From: Candidatus Bathyarchaeota archaeon | GTDB lineage: Archaea; Thermoproteota; Bathyarchaeia; Bathyarchaeales; Bathycorpusculaceae | DNA length: 10,160 nucleotides | Assembly (NCBI GenBank): GCA_030589055.1 | Contig: JAUUWK010000030.1 | Span: 1 to 10,160 of the forward strand | Direction: 5' to 3' | Shown: one piece after another, positions 1 to 6,919 of the stretch | Position numbering within the stretch: the first letter of the stretch is position 1 | Layout of the letters: each line of letters opens with the position of its first letter | Position numbers and translations under genes: made by a program | The notes under the pieces: generated by a model | The model's input: only the letters and a program-made list of their open reading frames with translations | The model's database searches: none | What the model was told of the DNA's origin: nothing

Positions 1-28
1 AAGCTTGTTTGGTTTCCCACAGACTGAT

Positions 29-640
29 CTAGGGTTTCGCTTTAACAAGCACGATTGCCTCAAAAAATCGTAAAGCACGCTTTGTAACAATGCTGGTCTT
101 TAAGTCTCTTTTCTCAAATCTTCGTAAAGTCTCGTCAACATTGGACAATGTAGATTGCATCAAGAAGATACATCCGTCTCTCCTCAAAAACTTTGGTGCC
201 TCATTAATGAAACGGTCAATAACTTCTCTGCCAGTAACTCCGCCAGTCCAAGCAAGTTCAAGCCATGCATCCTCGGTGGGTTCTGAAGGCAAGTAGGGAG
301 CGTTGAAAAAGATTGAACTAAATTTTTCTCCAGTTTTTACTGACGCAAATAAGTCTCCATTAACAAAAAACATCTTATCTGCAACACTATTCAATTTAGC
401 GTTCTCTTTTGCACATCGAACAGCATGCGGGCTTACGTCAACTGCAACGACTTTTGCAGCTTTATCCGCTGCGATAATGCTTAATATGCCGCACCCGGTG
501 CCCATATCAAGGATAACCTCGCCTTTTTTCACAGCTAAGCTTTCAGCAAAAAGGAAAGAGTCCTCTGCTGGTTCGTAAACATTCCTGTAAACCTGAAAGA
601 TATAATCTTCGAAAAACACTCTTCTAATTGACGAGGGCAT
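29..640 (-). CDS. HemK2/Mtq2-type class I SAM-dependent methyltransferase
   Basis: Probable N5-glutamine methyltransferase of the HemK2/Mtq2 branch. The family methylates the GGQ glutamine of class I release factors in the cytoplasm, so archaeal aRF1 is the likely substrate. From the ATG start the protein has 203 residues. Residues 21-29 read VYEPAEDSF, a signature of this branch; the SAM-binding motif I is DMGTGCGIL (45-53); the catalytic motif is NAPYLP (113-118), with alanine where many members have NPPY; and GREVIDRF (137-144) is also typical. I chose ATG at 640 because GGAG lies 9 nt upstream. An in-frame TTG at 655 would add five residues. The ATG start overlaps the end of the ksgA gene by 17 nt, so the two are probably translationally coupled. 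The family assignment is firm; the substrate is inferred from the family. Confidence 0.87.
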   Translation of the reverse strand: MPSSIRRVFFEDYIFQVYRNVYEPAEDSFLFAESLAVKKGEVILDMGTGCGILSIIAADKAAKVVAVDVSPHAVRCAKENAKLNSVADKMFFVNGDLFASVKTGEKFSSIFFNAPYLPSEPTEDAWLELAWTGGVTGREVIDRFINEAPKFLRRDGCIFLMQSTLSNVDETLRRFEKRDLKTSIVTKRALRFFEAIVLVKAKP

Positions 641-1454
641 TTGCCAGGGCTCCAAAGTCTTCAGGTGTCAATTCTCTGACTCGCTTGTCGTGGAATGGGA
701 GGGAATCAGCCAATTTGGCAGTTTTTTCCACAGTCGTAACATGTTTACTTTTTATAAATGGTAGAACGGCGTTTCTAACTTTTCTATTGCGCTGTGTGAA
801 AAGTGCTTGAACAAATTGTTTAAACAAAACTTTGTTTTTCAAGTTGAAAGGCGGTGGCTTTTTTGGTTTTAGGCGTATGATGATTGAATTCACTTCTGGT
901 TGGGGATAGAACATCCGTTTTGGAAGTTCATCTAGACGTTCGACTTCAGTATGGTAATATGTGACAACCGTTAACCAACTATAATCTTCGCTTCCAACGG
1001 AAGCCACGAGACGGTTCGCAAATTCTTTCTGAAAAATTAGGAGTATACATTCGAAATTTTTGCTGAAGAGCCAAGAAAGCAGGGATGAAGAAATATGGTA
1101 AGGTGGAATCGAAACAACCTTATTGAACTTCGATATCTGCACTTTAAGCAGGTCACCCTCGATTATCTCGAGGTTAGGTAGATCCCCCAGCTGTTCACGT
1201 AAAACCCTCACAAGCCCCGCATCTATTTCAACAGCTAAGACACGTTCGCATCTGTCGGCGAGAAAACGTGTTAAAAAGCCTAAGCCGGCACCAATATCTA
1301 ATACTATATCGTTCTGGTTTAGTGATGCATAGTCAGTCATGCATTGAAAAATTGAAGGCTCGACCATAAAGTTCTGTCCCATGCGCTTCTTCGGAAAGAT
1401 TCGATATTGTCGAAGTAGAAACTTCGTTCTTCTTAGGAGACTCATGACGCTCAT
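624..1454 (-). CDS. ksgA: 16S rRNA adenine dimethyltransferase KsgA/Dim1, with unusual motif IV
   Basis: Member of the KsgA/Dim1 family, which dimethylates two adjacent adenines in helix 45 at the 3' end of small-subunit rRNA, a late step in 30S maturation. The protein has 276 residues, normal for the family. It shows the N-terminal KKRMGQNFM segment (22-30), SAM motif I DIGAGLGFLT (53-62), an acidic residue at E76, D101 in EGD, and the FYPQPEVNS motif (182-190). Motif IV is odd: the family consensus is N-[LI]-P-Y but this protein reads SIPPYHISS (115-123), so the catalytic Asn position is Ile by ungapped alignment. The start could be ATG 1454 or ATG 1445 (residue 4); neither has a strong Shine-Dalgarno. 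It lies 12 nt after DUF655 and overlaps the HemK2 gene, as in many archaeal clusters. Confidence 0.93.
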   Translation of the reverse strand: MSVMSLLRRTKFLLRQYRIFPKKRMGQNFMVEPSIFQCMTDYASLNQNDIVLDIGAGLGFLTRFLADRCERVLAVEIDAGLVRVLREQLGDLPNLEIIEGDLLKVQISKFNKVVSIPPYHISSSLLSWLFSKNFECILLIFQKEFANRLVASVGSEDYSWLTVVTYYHTEVERLDELPKRMFYPQPEVNSIIIRLKPKKPPPFNLKNKVLFKQFVQALFTQRNRKVRNAVLPFIKSKHVTTVEKTAKLADSLPFHDKRVRELTPEDFGALANALVN

Positions 1455-1466
1455 TAACCAGTGTGT

Positions 1467-2033
1467 CTAGCGAGTCCTTGTAAACAATCGATATTTACTC
1501 TCGCCACCCAACTCCTCCAAAACCCGCTTGGTAATCAACTTGACAGGATTAGGTATCTCCGTGCGTTTCTGCAGATCTTCAAAATTTTCAAAGGGTTTTC
1601 TTTCACGCTCGTCGATGACCTGCCACATATACTTTTTACCGATTCCCGGAATCAACTCTAAAGCGTGCATCCGAGGCGTTATGGCATGTGATGTATTGAA
1701 AAAGTTGACAAACCACCCTTCACGACTAAGCACTATCTTGCCGATTACCATAGAAAGTTCCATTCTCGCAGCACCGGTCAACTCATCATAACCTATTCTC
1801 CCAATAATATACGTGATCGCCTTACGAGCCGCCTTCCCAACGTAAACACGATCATGAGGCTTAAGCGTAACGCCCTCTCTGACCAAGGCTTCCAAAAGGG
1901 TGAAGAATTCTTCACCTATAAGTTGAACGAGAGCTCCCGCTCTGTAACCAGCCCTCCCAGTGGGGCGTATTCCCGGTCGACCATGCGGCAGAAAATCTAG
2001 AATGTAAGCGTGCTCTTCGTATCGCTTCTCCAT
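1467..2033 (-). CDS. DUF655 (COG1491) predicted RNA-binding protein
   Basis: A 188-residue member of the archaea-specific DUF655 family, described as a predicted RNA-binding protein; its biochemical role is not established to my knowledge. An N-terminal beta-rich part (about 1-75) contains a Gly/Arg-rich segment HGRPGIRPTGRAGYRAG (17-33), plausible for nucleic-acid contact. A helix-hairpin-helix-like motif, LELIPGIGKKYMWQVI (125-140), follows and again suggests binding to RNA or DNA. The gene sits between rpoF and ksgA, the usual archaeal neighbourhood, which hints at a role in ribosome biogenesis or the coupling of transcription to it; that is inference from context. ATG 2033 is preceded by AAAGGCGAAT (2046-2037), the same 10-mer seen before pus10. 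A TATA-like box in the 52-nt gap upstream may give it a separate transcript. Confidence 0.9.
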   Translation of the reverse strand: MEKRYEEHAYILDFLPHGRPGIRPTGRAGYRAGALVQLIGEEFFTLLEALVREGVTLKPHDRVYVGKAARKAITYIIGRIGYDELTGAARMELSMVIGKIVLSREGWFVNFFNTSHAITPRMHALELIPGIGKKYMWQVIDERERKPFENFEDLQKRTEIPNPVKLITKRVLEELGGESKYRLFTRTR

Positions 2034-2064
2034 AATATTCGCCTTTACTCTAGTCGCTTATTGC

Positions 2065-2072
2065 TTAAAAAT
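2065..2072 (-). promoter_or_regulatory. Possible internal TATA box before DUF655
   Basis: On the minus strand these bases read ATTTTTAA. They lie about 32-39 bp upstream of the DUF655 ATG, almost the same geometry as the srp54 TATA box relative to its start. The 52-nt gap that holds it is the longest within the minus-strand operon. AT-rich spacers give such boxes by chance, so this is only a candidate. Confidence 0.35.
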
Positions 2073-2085
2073 AATGACTTAATTG

Positions 2086-2424
2086 CTATTTCAATTTTCG
2101 ATGTTCATCCAGAAGATTAATTATGGCCTCTAGTTTTGAGGTTTCAATAATTCTGCGTCCACCAGCAAGGAAGACCCTTAACTCTTCGATGCTTTTGGGC
2201 ATGCAGTTAACAATCTGAACACACTCTTCCTCCTCTAAACCGAATTCCTCCACAAGTTTTTCCACAAGTTTTTCAGCTACTTCAGCCTCAACTCTAAGAA
2301 ATTTAGAGGCATAATCAAGTGCGCGACGCTGAAACTGGTCTAAATTTTCTTCCCCTAGAGACTCTAGCAACTTCTTAACTTGAGGAGTTGTAAGATTCTT
2401 TTCTGTTACTGACTTTTTAGACAA
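2086..2424 (-). CDS. rpoF: DNA-directed RNA polymerase subunit F (Rpb4 homologue)
   Basis: Archaeal RNA polymerase subunit F, homologue of eukaryotic Rpb4. It forms the stalk with subunit E (Rpb7), which contacts exiting RNA and helps initiation and termination. The 112-residue product is mostly charged alpha-helix and carries the family's HRDC-like C-terminal part, with MPKSIEELR near residue 76. Two TTG starts are possible, at 2433 and 2424. AGGAG (2438-2434) directly abuts TTG 2433 but stands 9 nt before TTG 2424, so I chose 2424; using 2433 would add three residues and overlap the L21e stop as TTGA. Either way translation is probably coupled to L21e. The rpl21e-rpoF pairing is common in archaea. 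Confidence 0.92.
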   Translation of the reverse strand: MSKKSVTEKNLTTPQVKKLLESLGEENLDQFQRRALDYASKFLRVEAEVAEKLVEKLVEEFGLEEEECVQIVNCMPKSIEELRVFLAGGRRIIETSKLEAIINLLDEHRKLK

Positions 2425-2429
2425 CTCAA

Positions 2430-2723
2430 TCAACTCCTGTAGGGTTCTAAATGTTCAGGTCTAACAATAATCTCTTTGAGAGCTTTTCCTTGTGTAACGC
2501 TCACAATGTAGCTCCTTCCACGTTTTTCAATTACCGTGCCCACTTTGCCGTGGTAACGCCTGTGAGGCATACCCTTCTGGACGCTTGGTTCTATCATAAT
2601 GACCACGCGGTTCCCATGTTCGTATTGATGGAGCAGTTTGCTTAGGCTTATCTTGCCTCTTTCTCTCGGTCTCTTTTTTAGAAGACGACGTGTCCTTGCG
2701 CGAAAACCCTTTGATTTTTTCAT
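2430..2723 (-). CDS. rpl21e: 50S ribosomal protein L21e
   Basis: Large-subunit ribosomal protein eL21, present in archaea and eukaryotes but not bacteria. The 97-residue product has the expected very basic N-terminus (KKSKGFRARTRRLLKK, 2-17). The SH3-like barrel follows, with VVIMIEPSVQKGMPHRRYHG (40-59) and GTVIEKRGRSYIV (62-74), and the protein ends in RPEHLEPYRS. Length and motifs match the family well. The gene starts at ATG 2723, 12 nt after the pus10 stop, with a purine-rich GAGGTAGGA upstream as ribosome binding site. Its stop is within a few bases of the rpoF start. It has no visible promoter and is probably read from the srp54 promoter. Confidence 0.97.
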   Translation of the reverse strand: MKKSKGFRARTRRLLKKRPRERGKISLSKLLHQYEHGNRVVIMIEPSVQKGMPHRRYHGKVGTVIEKRGRSYIVSVTQGKALKEIIVRPEHLEPYRS

Positions 2724-2735
2724 TTGTCCTACCTC

Positions 2736-4070
2736 TCAATCCTTCATAATTACGTTCAAAACATCAAGCTCTATAGGCTCTGCCTTGTTTTTAAGAATCC
2801 CTGAAACACTGGGTTTGGTTCTCTCATCATCACCTGTCACCAATTCCTTAACATATAGTCCTCCTTGACAGCGAATTTTCATCTCAGCCTTTTTAAACGA
2901 CAACTTCTTTACCTTAACCCCGTATATGTACTTTTCTCGTGTCAAGTCTGCCCGTCTATGCAAAACACGTATCGGGGTTTTCTGCTTAATCACAACGTTT
3001 GTTAGCTTCTCTTCCAGAAGAGATAGGTTTCTAGCCGTGATTTTGCTCTCGAATTTCATGATGACACGATATTCTTTTTGTGCGGACTCTGCTTTTTTCA
3101 ACTTTCTAACAATGTCTTTATCTGCGAACCGCAGATTTGAAACTTCCACTTTGCCCTCAGCATAAGCATTCACAGCCTTCTCAAGCCTTTCCAAGTCCAA
3201 AAACCGCTTCCTTGGCTGTTTAATTTCTATTACGAAAGGTCTGCCATTACCCAGCATGCGGGCGTCAATGTCTTCTCTTCCTGAAGCATGAAATGATTCG
3301 CCAACGCCGCCTGTTATGTCTAGGAAAGGCTTTTCAATTATCTCTTCTACTGATTCTGGATACATTTTTCCGGTCCAGTTGCATTTTTCGCAACCTTTTC
3401 CGCTGCAGTTGGAACAATGCCATTTTGATTGTGGTATGCCTCTCACCAGTTTTCTATAACGTCCAGCTACGTAGAGCGGGTTTATTTGAAGCATTATCTC
3501 TTCTGTCAGCGGGTTTATGAGCACAACTGCGTCAGGTCTGTTGTATTCCACGGGTTTTCCGTTATGTTCAGCGATTCTTTTGCCTATCATTCGTCCAAAC
3601 TCGTTTCGCATGTTTTCGCTGTAGCATACTTTGAATTCAGCCTTGAATTCGTCTTCACGTTCTTCAACCAAAACGGGAAGTCGTATGCCTACCAAGAAGT
3701 TGCTATGTTCATAGTCCTTAAGCTTCTTAAGGGCTTTTTCAGCAAGTTCGTCAACAATTTCAAATTTGTCGCCACACAAGAAGCAGGGTTTTGGGAGACT
3801 TTTTCGTGGAATACGTTTTTTCATTTTATGAATTATTTCTTTTGCTATTTCAGAGAAACCGTTTGTTGCTAGAATTTTAAGAACTCTTACACCTTCTTTG
3901 TTTTTGGAAAACGCAAGCGCATGGGCTTCCAGCCCTAAAATTGTTTTTATCGTTTTTCCTCTTTCATGATTTTCCATGCTATGTCCAAGCAGAGCGAATT
4001 GTCTTCCCAGGCAATGATCACATAACGGGTATTTTTCAAGCATCTTCAAAGCTTTTTCCAAGATATTCAT
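2736..4070 (-). CDS. pus10: tRNA pseudouridine synthase Pus10
   Basis: Pus10 makes pseudouridine at positions 54 and 55 in the T-loop of archaeal tRNAs, replacing bacterial TruB for position 55. The 444-residue product has the full layout. An N-terminal THUMP-containing part carries two CxxC pairs, C17/C20 (CDHCLGRQF) and C96/C99 (CFLCGDKF). A second cysteine cluster lies at C219, C222, C227 and C230. The catalytic domain has GREDIDARMLGNGRPF (264-279), in which D267 is the likely catalytic Asp by analogy with RTD of TruA. The C-terminal motif is YVKELVTGDDERTKPS (406-421). I chose ATG 4070 over the in-frame GTG 4088 because AAAGGCGAAT (4084-4075) sits just upstream of the ATG and would lie inside the gene otherwise. 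It follows srp54 by 27 nt and is probably co-transcribed with it. Confidence 0.95.
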   Translation of the reverse strand: MNILEKALKMLEKYPLCDHCLGRQFALLGHSMENHERGKTIKTILGLEAHALAFSKNKEGVRVLKILATNGFSEIAKEIIHKMKKRIPRKSLPKPCFLCGDKFEIVDELAEKALKKLKDYEHSNFLVGIRLPVLVEEREDEFKAEFKVCYSENMRNEFGRMIGKRIAEHNGKPVEYNRPDAVVLINPLTEEIMLQINPLYVAGRYRKLVRGIPQSKWHCSNCSGKGCEKCNWTGKMYPESVEEIIEKPFLDITGGVGESFHASGREDIDARMLGNGRPFVIEIKQPRKRFLDLERLEKAVNAYAEGKVEVSNLRFADKDIVRKLKKAESAQKEYRVIMKFESKITARNLSLLEEKLTNVVIKQKTPIRVLHRRADLTREKYIYGVKVKKLSFKKAEMKIRCQGGLYVKELVTGDDERTKPSVSGILKNKAEPIELDVLNVIMKD

Positions 4071-4097
4071 GATGATTCGCCTTTGCACTAGAGCAGG

Positions 4098-5432
4098 TTA
4101 CTTAAAGTCTAGTGGCATTCCCTTCTTGAAAAATGGTAGTCTCTTTTTTCTTCGTAGAGTTTTCAGCATCCGACGCATCATCGAGTATTGCTTTAGGAGT
4201 TCCTTCACTTCTCTTTCGCTTGTTCCGGAGCCTTTTGCCACGCGTTTTATTCTTGAAGAGTTGAGAATCTTTGGGTTTTCCTTTTCCTTGGGTGTCATGG
4301 ATTGGATTATTACGCGCCATTTTTCCAAACGGTCTTCAGCTGTTTCCAGCATTTCTTCCGGTACATTATAGGACATGCCTGGAATCATTTTCAGAAGTTT
4401 TCGGAAGGGCCCCATCCCTTTCATGGCTTCGAACTGTTCATACATGTCTGTTAGCGTGAACTTACCGCTTAAGATAGCCTTAGCCTTCTTTGCTGGAACC
4501 TTTATCTCTGCTTCATGCACCTTCTCAAGTAGGGTTTCCAGATCGCCCATTCCTAGCAGTCTGCCCACGAAACGAGAAGGGATGAAAGATTCTATATCCT
4601 GTGTTTTTTCGCCTGTGCCGATGAATTTTATGGGTGCGCCTGTGGCTGCGACTGCTGAGAGGGCACCGCCTCCTCTAGCCGACCCGTCAAGTTTTGTTAC
4701 TAGGATTGAACCGATGGGTGTTGCTTCATTGAAGGCTTTTGATTGAACCATTGCTTGTTGGCCGATTGTTCCGTCAACAACCAGCACGATTTCGTCTGGT
4801 TTAATCTTTTTCTCAAGCATTTTCATCTCTCTGATCAGTTCTTCCTCTCCTTTGTGGCGACCGGCAGTGTCAAGAATTATCAAGTCTTTATCACTGAACC
4901 ACTTCAAACCTTCCGACGCTAATTTAACAGGTTTCTTACCTTTCGGGTCTCCATATAAAGGCACGTTTATTCCGCTTGCCAGTTGCTGGAGCTGCGCATA
5001 AGCGCCGGGACGGTACGTATCTGCACAGATCAAAGCAGGCTTCAACCCTCTTTTTTGAAAGTATCTTGCAAGTTTAGCAGCCGCTGTTGTTTTTCCAGAT
5101 CCTTGAATGCCGACAAGCATTATTACTTTCCTTTTTCCGGGCTCTATTTTCATCGGAACTGATTTTTCTCCCAGAAAGCGCGTTAGCTCTTCATAAACAA
5201 CTTTTACTACGTGCTCACGTCTTGAAATGCCAGGAGGAACTTTTTCCTTTAGTGCTCTATCTTCCATCCGCTTAGAAATGTCGAGAACAAGTTTTACGTT
5301 CACATCTCCTTGAAGCAGAGCCCTCTGTATATCTCGCACAAGCTCTTTAACAGCAGCCTCATCAATAACGGAGGCTCTGAAAAGCTTTTTTAAGGCAGCA
5401 TGAAGTGAAGAGCCCAAACGATCTAAAGCCAT
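4098..5432 (-). CDS. srp54: Signal recognition particle GTPase SRP54
   Basis: SRP54 binds 7S RNA and the signal sequence of nascent membrane and secreted proteins and, with its receptor FtsY, docks ribosomes at the translocon in the plasma membrane. The 444-residue protein is full length. It has an N domain (1-95), then a G domain with G1 GIQGSGKTT (108-116), DTYRPGA (138-144), DTAGRH (188-193) and TKLDG (246-250). A methionine-rich M domain (about 320-425) follows, with the RNA-binding helix region SRIKRVAKGSGTSEREV (393-409). The C-terminus is basic. It is the first gene of the minus-strand operon: a TATA box lies 31-38 bp upstream of ATG 5432, so the leader is very short, with a weak GGATGA as ribosome site. 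Confidence 0.97.
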   Translation of the reverse strand: MALDRLGSSLHAALKKLFRASVIDEAAVKELVRDIQRALLQGDVNVKLVLDISKRMEDRALKEKVPPGISRREHVVKVVYEELTRFLGEKSVPMKIEPGKRKVIMLVGIQGSGKTTAAAKLARYFQKRGLKPALICADTYRPGAYAQLQQLASGINVPLYGDPKGKKPVKLASEGLKWFSDKDLIILDTAGRHKGEEELIREMKMLEKKIKPDEIVLVVDGTIGQQAMVQSKAFNEATPIGSILVTKLDGSARGGGALSAVAATGAPIKFIGTGEKTQDIESFIPSRFVGRLLGMGDLETLLEKVHEAEIKVPAKKAKAILSGKFTLTDMYEQFEAMKGMGPFRKLLKMIPGMSYNVPEEMLETAEDRLEKWRVIIQSMTPKEKENPKILNSSRIKRVAKGSGTSEREVKELLKQYSMMRRMLKTLRRKKRLPFFKKGMPLDFK

Positions 5433-5462
5433 AGTTTCATCCAGATTTCAAGTCGTCTGCGC

Positions 5463-5470
5463 CTTTAAAT
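5463..5470 (-). promoter_or_regulatory. TATA box of the srp54 operon
   Basis: On the minus strand the bases read ATTTAAAG, a good archaeal TATA box. Transcription would begin about 25 bp downstream, near 5440, which leaves a leader of about 10 nt. The box drives the seven-gene minus-strand operon. It shares a 115-nt divergent region with the PAC2 gene. Confidence 0.6.
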
Positions 5471-5487
5471 AGATATTCAATTTTTTT

Positions 5488-5513
5488 GGCTTTAAGTTCC
5501 CATAAACTTTTTA
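5488..5513 (+). promoter_or_regulatory. Candidate promoter of the PAC2-hsp20 unit
   Basis: Two AT-rich candidates lie on the plus strand, CTTTAAG (5490-5496) and CATAAACTTTTTA (5501-5513). Either would place transcription start a few tens of bases before TTG 5548. Which one is used cannot be decided by eye. Confidence 0.35.
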
Positions 5514-5547
5514 CACCCCTTGAGCTTTAAGTGTTTGAGGGTTAAAT

Positions 5548-6294
5548 TTGAGTGAAAAAGTTGAGATTATAGAGAGAAAAGAAATCCCACATGACAAAGT
5601 CATGCTTTTTGGCTTCCCAGATGTTGGGTTGGTTGGCGTCATTGCAGCCTCGCATTTGATATCAGAGCTCAACTTGACCGAGGTGGCATATATGAATTCA
5701 AGATTGCTGCCGCCTCTGATCGTTTTGCACGAAGGACTACCCCACTCGCCCATAAGGATTTTTGGAAATGGCAGTATTCTTCTTGCTGTTTCAGAAACAG
5801 CCATATCAGCAGAAACAATCTACGATATCATGCATAGTTTAATTAACTGGGGAAGAAGCAAAAATGTTAGAATGATGATCTCGATGAGCGGCATTCCAGT
5901 TCAAGATAGACAAGACATCGAGAAGTTGAAGGTGTTTGCTGCCGCGTCTAACCCGGAGATGCTGAAGGCGGTTCAAGACAAGGGTGTGCATGTATTGAAG
6001 GAAGGGTATATGGTTGGTCCTCAAGCAATTATGATGCAGCACTGCGCTAACACCGGTCTGCCAGCCGTTACTCTGCTTGCACAGTGTTTCTTTAACTATC
6101 CAGATCCGGAAGCAGCAGCGGCATTACTGAAGGAATTAACAAGTATTACGGGAACTAAAGTGGACGTTTCGAAGCTTTTAGATAAAGGTGAGGAAATCCG
6201 CTTGAGAGCTAGGGATGTGATGAGGCGCACTCGACAAGAGATGTCAAAAATGAATAAGACGCAAGAGTACGACATCCCATTGTACGTGTCATAA
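5548..6294 (+). CDS. PAC2 family protein, PbaA/PbaB-like proteasome assembly chaperone homologue
   Basis: The 248-residue product belongs to the PAC2 family (COG2047), which includes the archaeal proteasome assembly chaperone homologues PbaA and PbaB. GFPDVGLVG (22-30) and the following SHLISELNL are typical of the family's N-terminal core. A charged helical tail rich in Arg, Lys and Glu (about 210-238) precedes the C-terminus. The last residues are PLYVS. Family members that dock on the proteasome ring use a terminal hydrophobic-Tyr-X motif; here LYV is followed by one further Ser, so the Tyr is third from the end. The start is TTG 5548: GAGGG (5537-5541) lies 6 nt before it, and the nearby GTG is out of frame. 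No proteasome gene is in the window. It is followed 13 nt later by hsp20. Family is firm; the precise partner is inferred. Confidence 0.88.
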   Translation: MSEKVEIIERKEIPHDKVMLFGFPDVGLVGVIAASHLISELNLTEVAYMNSRLLPPLIVLHEGLPHSPIRIFGNGSILLAVSETAISAETIYDIMHSLINWGRSKNVRMMISMSGIPVQDRQDIEKLKVFAAASNPEMLKAVQDKGVHVLKEGYMVGPQAIMMQHCANTGLPAVTLLAQCFFNYPDPEAAAALLKELTSITGTKVDVSKLLDKGEEIRLRARDVMRRTRQEMSKMNKTQEYDIPLYVS

Positions 6295-6307
6295 GGAGAA
6301 TGGCGAA

Positions 6308-6751
6308 ATGTCAACAAGAAGAAGGCGTTCAATCTTCGAGATTATCAGCGAATACTTTGAGAATCTAGAAGAGTGGACTGAAAGGTTCAGAGAAGCATTA
6401 ATTGAGAAGCCAAGCTGGAATCATAGAGCTTGCACGATAGAACCGCTCAGTAACATAATGGTTACCCCGACGGAAGTGATAGTTACTGTCGATTTACCCT
6501 ACGCAGAAGAAAACACAATACGAGTTAAACCCATAGGCAGAGACACCATCGAGATACTGGCGAAGATGAAACGAAAAATACGATTTGACGATCTCGGCAT
6601 AACTCACTACAAAGGTGAGTTCCAAACACTTCACTGCCAAATACGCATCCCAGTGCCTGTATACACGGACAAAATGGAAGTCCGCTTCAAGAGGGGGATT
6701 TTAGAGATTCACCTGTTCCGTAAACGTGGACACGAAATTCCAATAGAATAG
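6308..6751 (+). CDS. hsp20: Small heat-shock protein, Hsp20/alpha-crystallin family
   Basis: ATP-independent holdase chaperone that binds unfolding proteins and forms large oligomers in the cytoplasm. The 147-residue product has an Arg-rich N-terminus (STRRRRS) and a short amphipathic N-terminal region. The alpha-crystallin domain (about 45-138) contains VDLPYAEENTIRVK (61-74) and ends in GILEI (130-134), the family's GVL-type motif. The C-terminal IPI (144-146) is the I-x-I motif that docks on neighbouring dimers. ATG 6308 is chosen because AAGGAGA (6293-6299), overlapping the PAC2 stop, stands 9 nt before it, whereas the ATG at 6300 opens a short dead frame. The 13-nt gap to the PAC2 gene implies co-transcription and a shared protein quality-control role. 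Confidence 0.92.
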   Translation: MSTRRRRSIFEIISEYFENLEEWTERFREALIEKPSWNHRACTIEPLSNIMVTPTEVIVTVDLPYAEENTIRVKPIGRDTIEILAKMKRKIRFDDLGITHYKGEFQTLHCQIRIPVPVYTDKMEVRFKRGILEIHLFRKRGHEIPIE

Positions 6752-6919
6752 GTTAGAAGCCTCAGCGCTGGGTTTAAAAAGTCCTCACAAATCAGATTGC
6801 TCTTTTTGCATCATCGGCTTCAAAAAAAATATAGGGTGAACGACAAGATAAGTTTTAATGAAAAATCTTAACTCTAACTTGCGTTATCTCTTTAGAACAA
6901 GTCAAGCAGGTGAAACGTT
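6752..6919 (+). promoter_or_regulatory. Spacer with T-tract and candidate promoter of the small membrane protein gene
   Basis: The spacer contains TCTTTTTG (6801-6808), a possible T-rich archaeal terminator for the PAC2-hsp20 transcript. Farther on, GTTTTAATG (6852-6860) could be a TATA box and is flanked by a 5-bp inverted repeat, AAGAT (6845-6849) and ATCTT (6865-6869). AGGTGA (6908-6913) is a good ribosome binding site 6 nt before ATG 6920. I see no RNA gene here. Confidence 0.4.

Noticed and set aside
1..6. HindIII site at the first base as a sign of a cloned insert
   Set aside because: The recognition sequence is there, but AAGCTT also occurs elsewhere in the window, so its position alone proves nothing.
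3429..3872. 147-residue open frame on the plus strand opposite pus10
   Set aside because: It lies wholly antisense to a clear Pus10 gene and has a low-complexity Phe/Ser-rich product typical of shadow frames.
4071..4088. GTG 4088 as start of pus10
   Set aside because: It would place the AAAGGCGAAT ribosome-site candidate inside the gene and adds only six unconserved-looking residues; ATG 4070 is better placed.
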